Position numbers and translations under genes: made by a program. A stretch of DNA of 41,182 nucleotides, taken from NCBI GenBank assembly GCA_003220615.1, contig QHTB01000192.1:1-41182 (forward strand). The letters are read 5' to 3'. Below the pieces are notes generated by a model, which saw only the letters and a program-made list of their open reading frames with translations, searched no databases and had not been told where the DNA came from. The DNA comes from Candidatus Rokuibacteriota bacterium. Lineage in GTDB: Bacteria > Methylomirabilota > Methylomirabilia > Rokubacteriales > CSP1-6. Positions 41,045 to 41,182 of the stretch are shown here, in pieces (the stretch's first letter is position 1; every line of letters starts with the position of its first letter).

Positions 41045-41182
41045 GGCTCGCTCCGGGCACCGCTGGCGGTGTCGTGACGTCGTCGATCTCGGTCGCCGAG
41101 CGTCGCAGCCCGGCCCACTCGTCGAGGACGGCGCGGGCCGTCGTCTCCCAGCTCTGCCGGCGCGCGTGGGCCACGAGGTCGT
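41034..41182 (-). CDS. Glycosyltransferase, C-terminal end only
   Basis: The frame is open from the right edge of the window to a TGA at 41036-41034, giving 48 residues of a protein that starts outside. The segment AHARRQSWETTARAVLDEWAGL is the usual last helix of group 4 (GT-B) glycosyltransferases, where SWE..A..VL is common. It would add a sugar to the growing repeat unit in the cytoplasm. It overlaps the next gene by 11 bases. The family call rests only on this tail. Confidence 0.6.
   Translation of the reverse strand, partial: DLVAHARRQSWETTARAVLDEWAGLRRSATEIDDVTTPPAVPGASHGR

Overview
The window is a GC-rich, densely packed bacterial chromosome segment with almost no non-coding DNA: the longest gap is 184 bases, and successive genes are very often joined by 4-base (ATGA, GTGA) or 1-base (TGATG) stop/start overlaps. 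The gene content (branched-chain ABC importer, tripartite tricarboxylate-type transporter, CaiB transferase, flavin-dependent oxidoreductase, acyl-CoA dehydrogenase, and an exosortase with its Prs regulators) suits an uncultured soil or sediment Gram-negative bacterium, for example Candidatus Rokubacteria / Methylomirabilota or a proteobacterium. No rRNA or tRNA is present, so the taxonomy is an inference only.

Left part (1-10.5 kb) is transport. It starts with the 3' end of a solute-binding protein gene and a small membrane protein gene. A complete minus-strand liv-type operon follows (binding protein, LivH, LivM, LivG, LivF; 5660 to 1106). Diverging from it is a plus-strand operon of a zinc alcohol dehydrogenase with TctC, TctB and TctA subunits (5845-9779). 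A luciferase-like oxidoreductase gene converges on that operon.

Middle part (10.5-20.6 kb) is mixed. There is a DEAD-box RNA helicase, facing a minus-strand group of a CheY-like regulator, an S4/RluA pseudouridine synthase, a 54-residue arginine-rich protein and a 73-residue protein. Then come an amino acid permease and a coupled minus-strand operon of acyl-CoA dehydrogenase, CaiB/BaiF CoA-transferase and a two-gene chromate-type transporter. A divergent crotonase gene and a second zinc-type dehydrogenase follow. Four transcription-unit-leading genes here lack a Shine-Dalgarno sequence and carry a -10-like hexamer 6-9 bases before the start codon, which suggests leaderless mRNAs.

Right part (20.6-41.2 kb) is one long minus-strand exopolysaccharide/exosortase locus. 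Upstream genes encode a glycosyltransferase (3' end only), two probable alpha/alpha-toroid proteins, a CapK/PaaK-like ligase, two tandem FemAB-like proteins, a deacetylase-like protein, a methyltransferase, a Wzx-type flippase and an SGNH hydrolase. After a 142-base gap holding a good sigma-54 promoter core comes the regulatory and sorting operon: exosortase, EpsI, PrsT, PrsK, PrsR, NDP-sugar epimerase, and two tandem small paralogous proteins of unknown function. The likely logic is that PrsK/PrsR with sigma-54 controls exosortase-linked envelope and polysaccharide genes. No PEP-CTERM substrate protein is visible in the window.

The most interesting items for follow-up are the paired VVARD/VDRR small proteins, the sigma-54 site before the exosortase, the recurrent leaderless start pattern, the arginine-rich 54-residue protein, the S4 domain that has no usable start codon, and the unusual set of polysaccharide-decorating enzymes.
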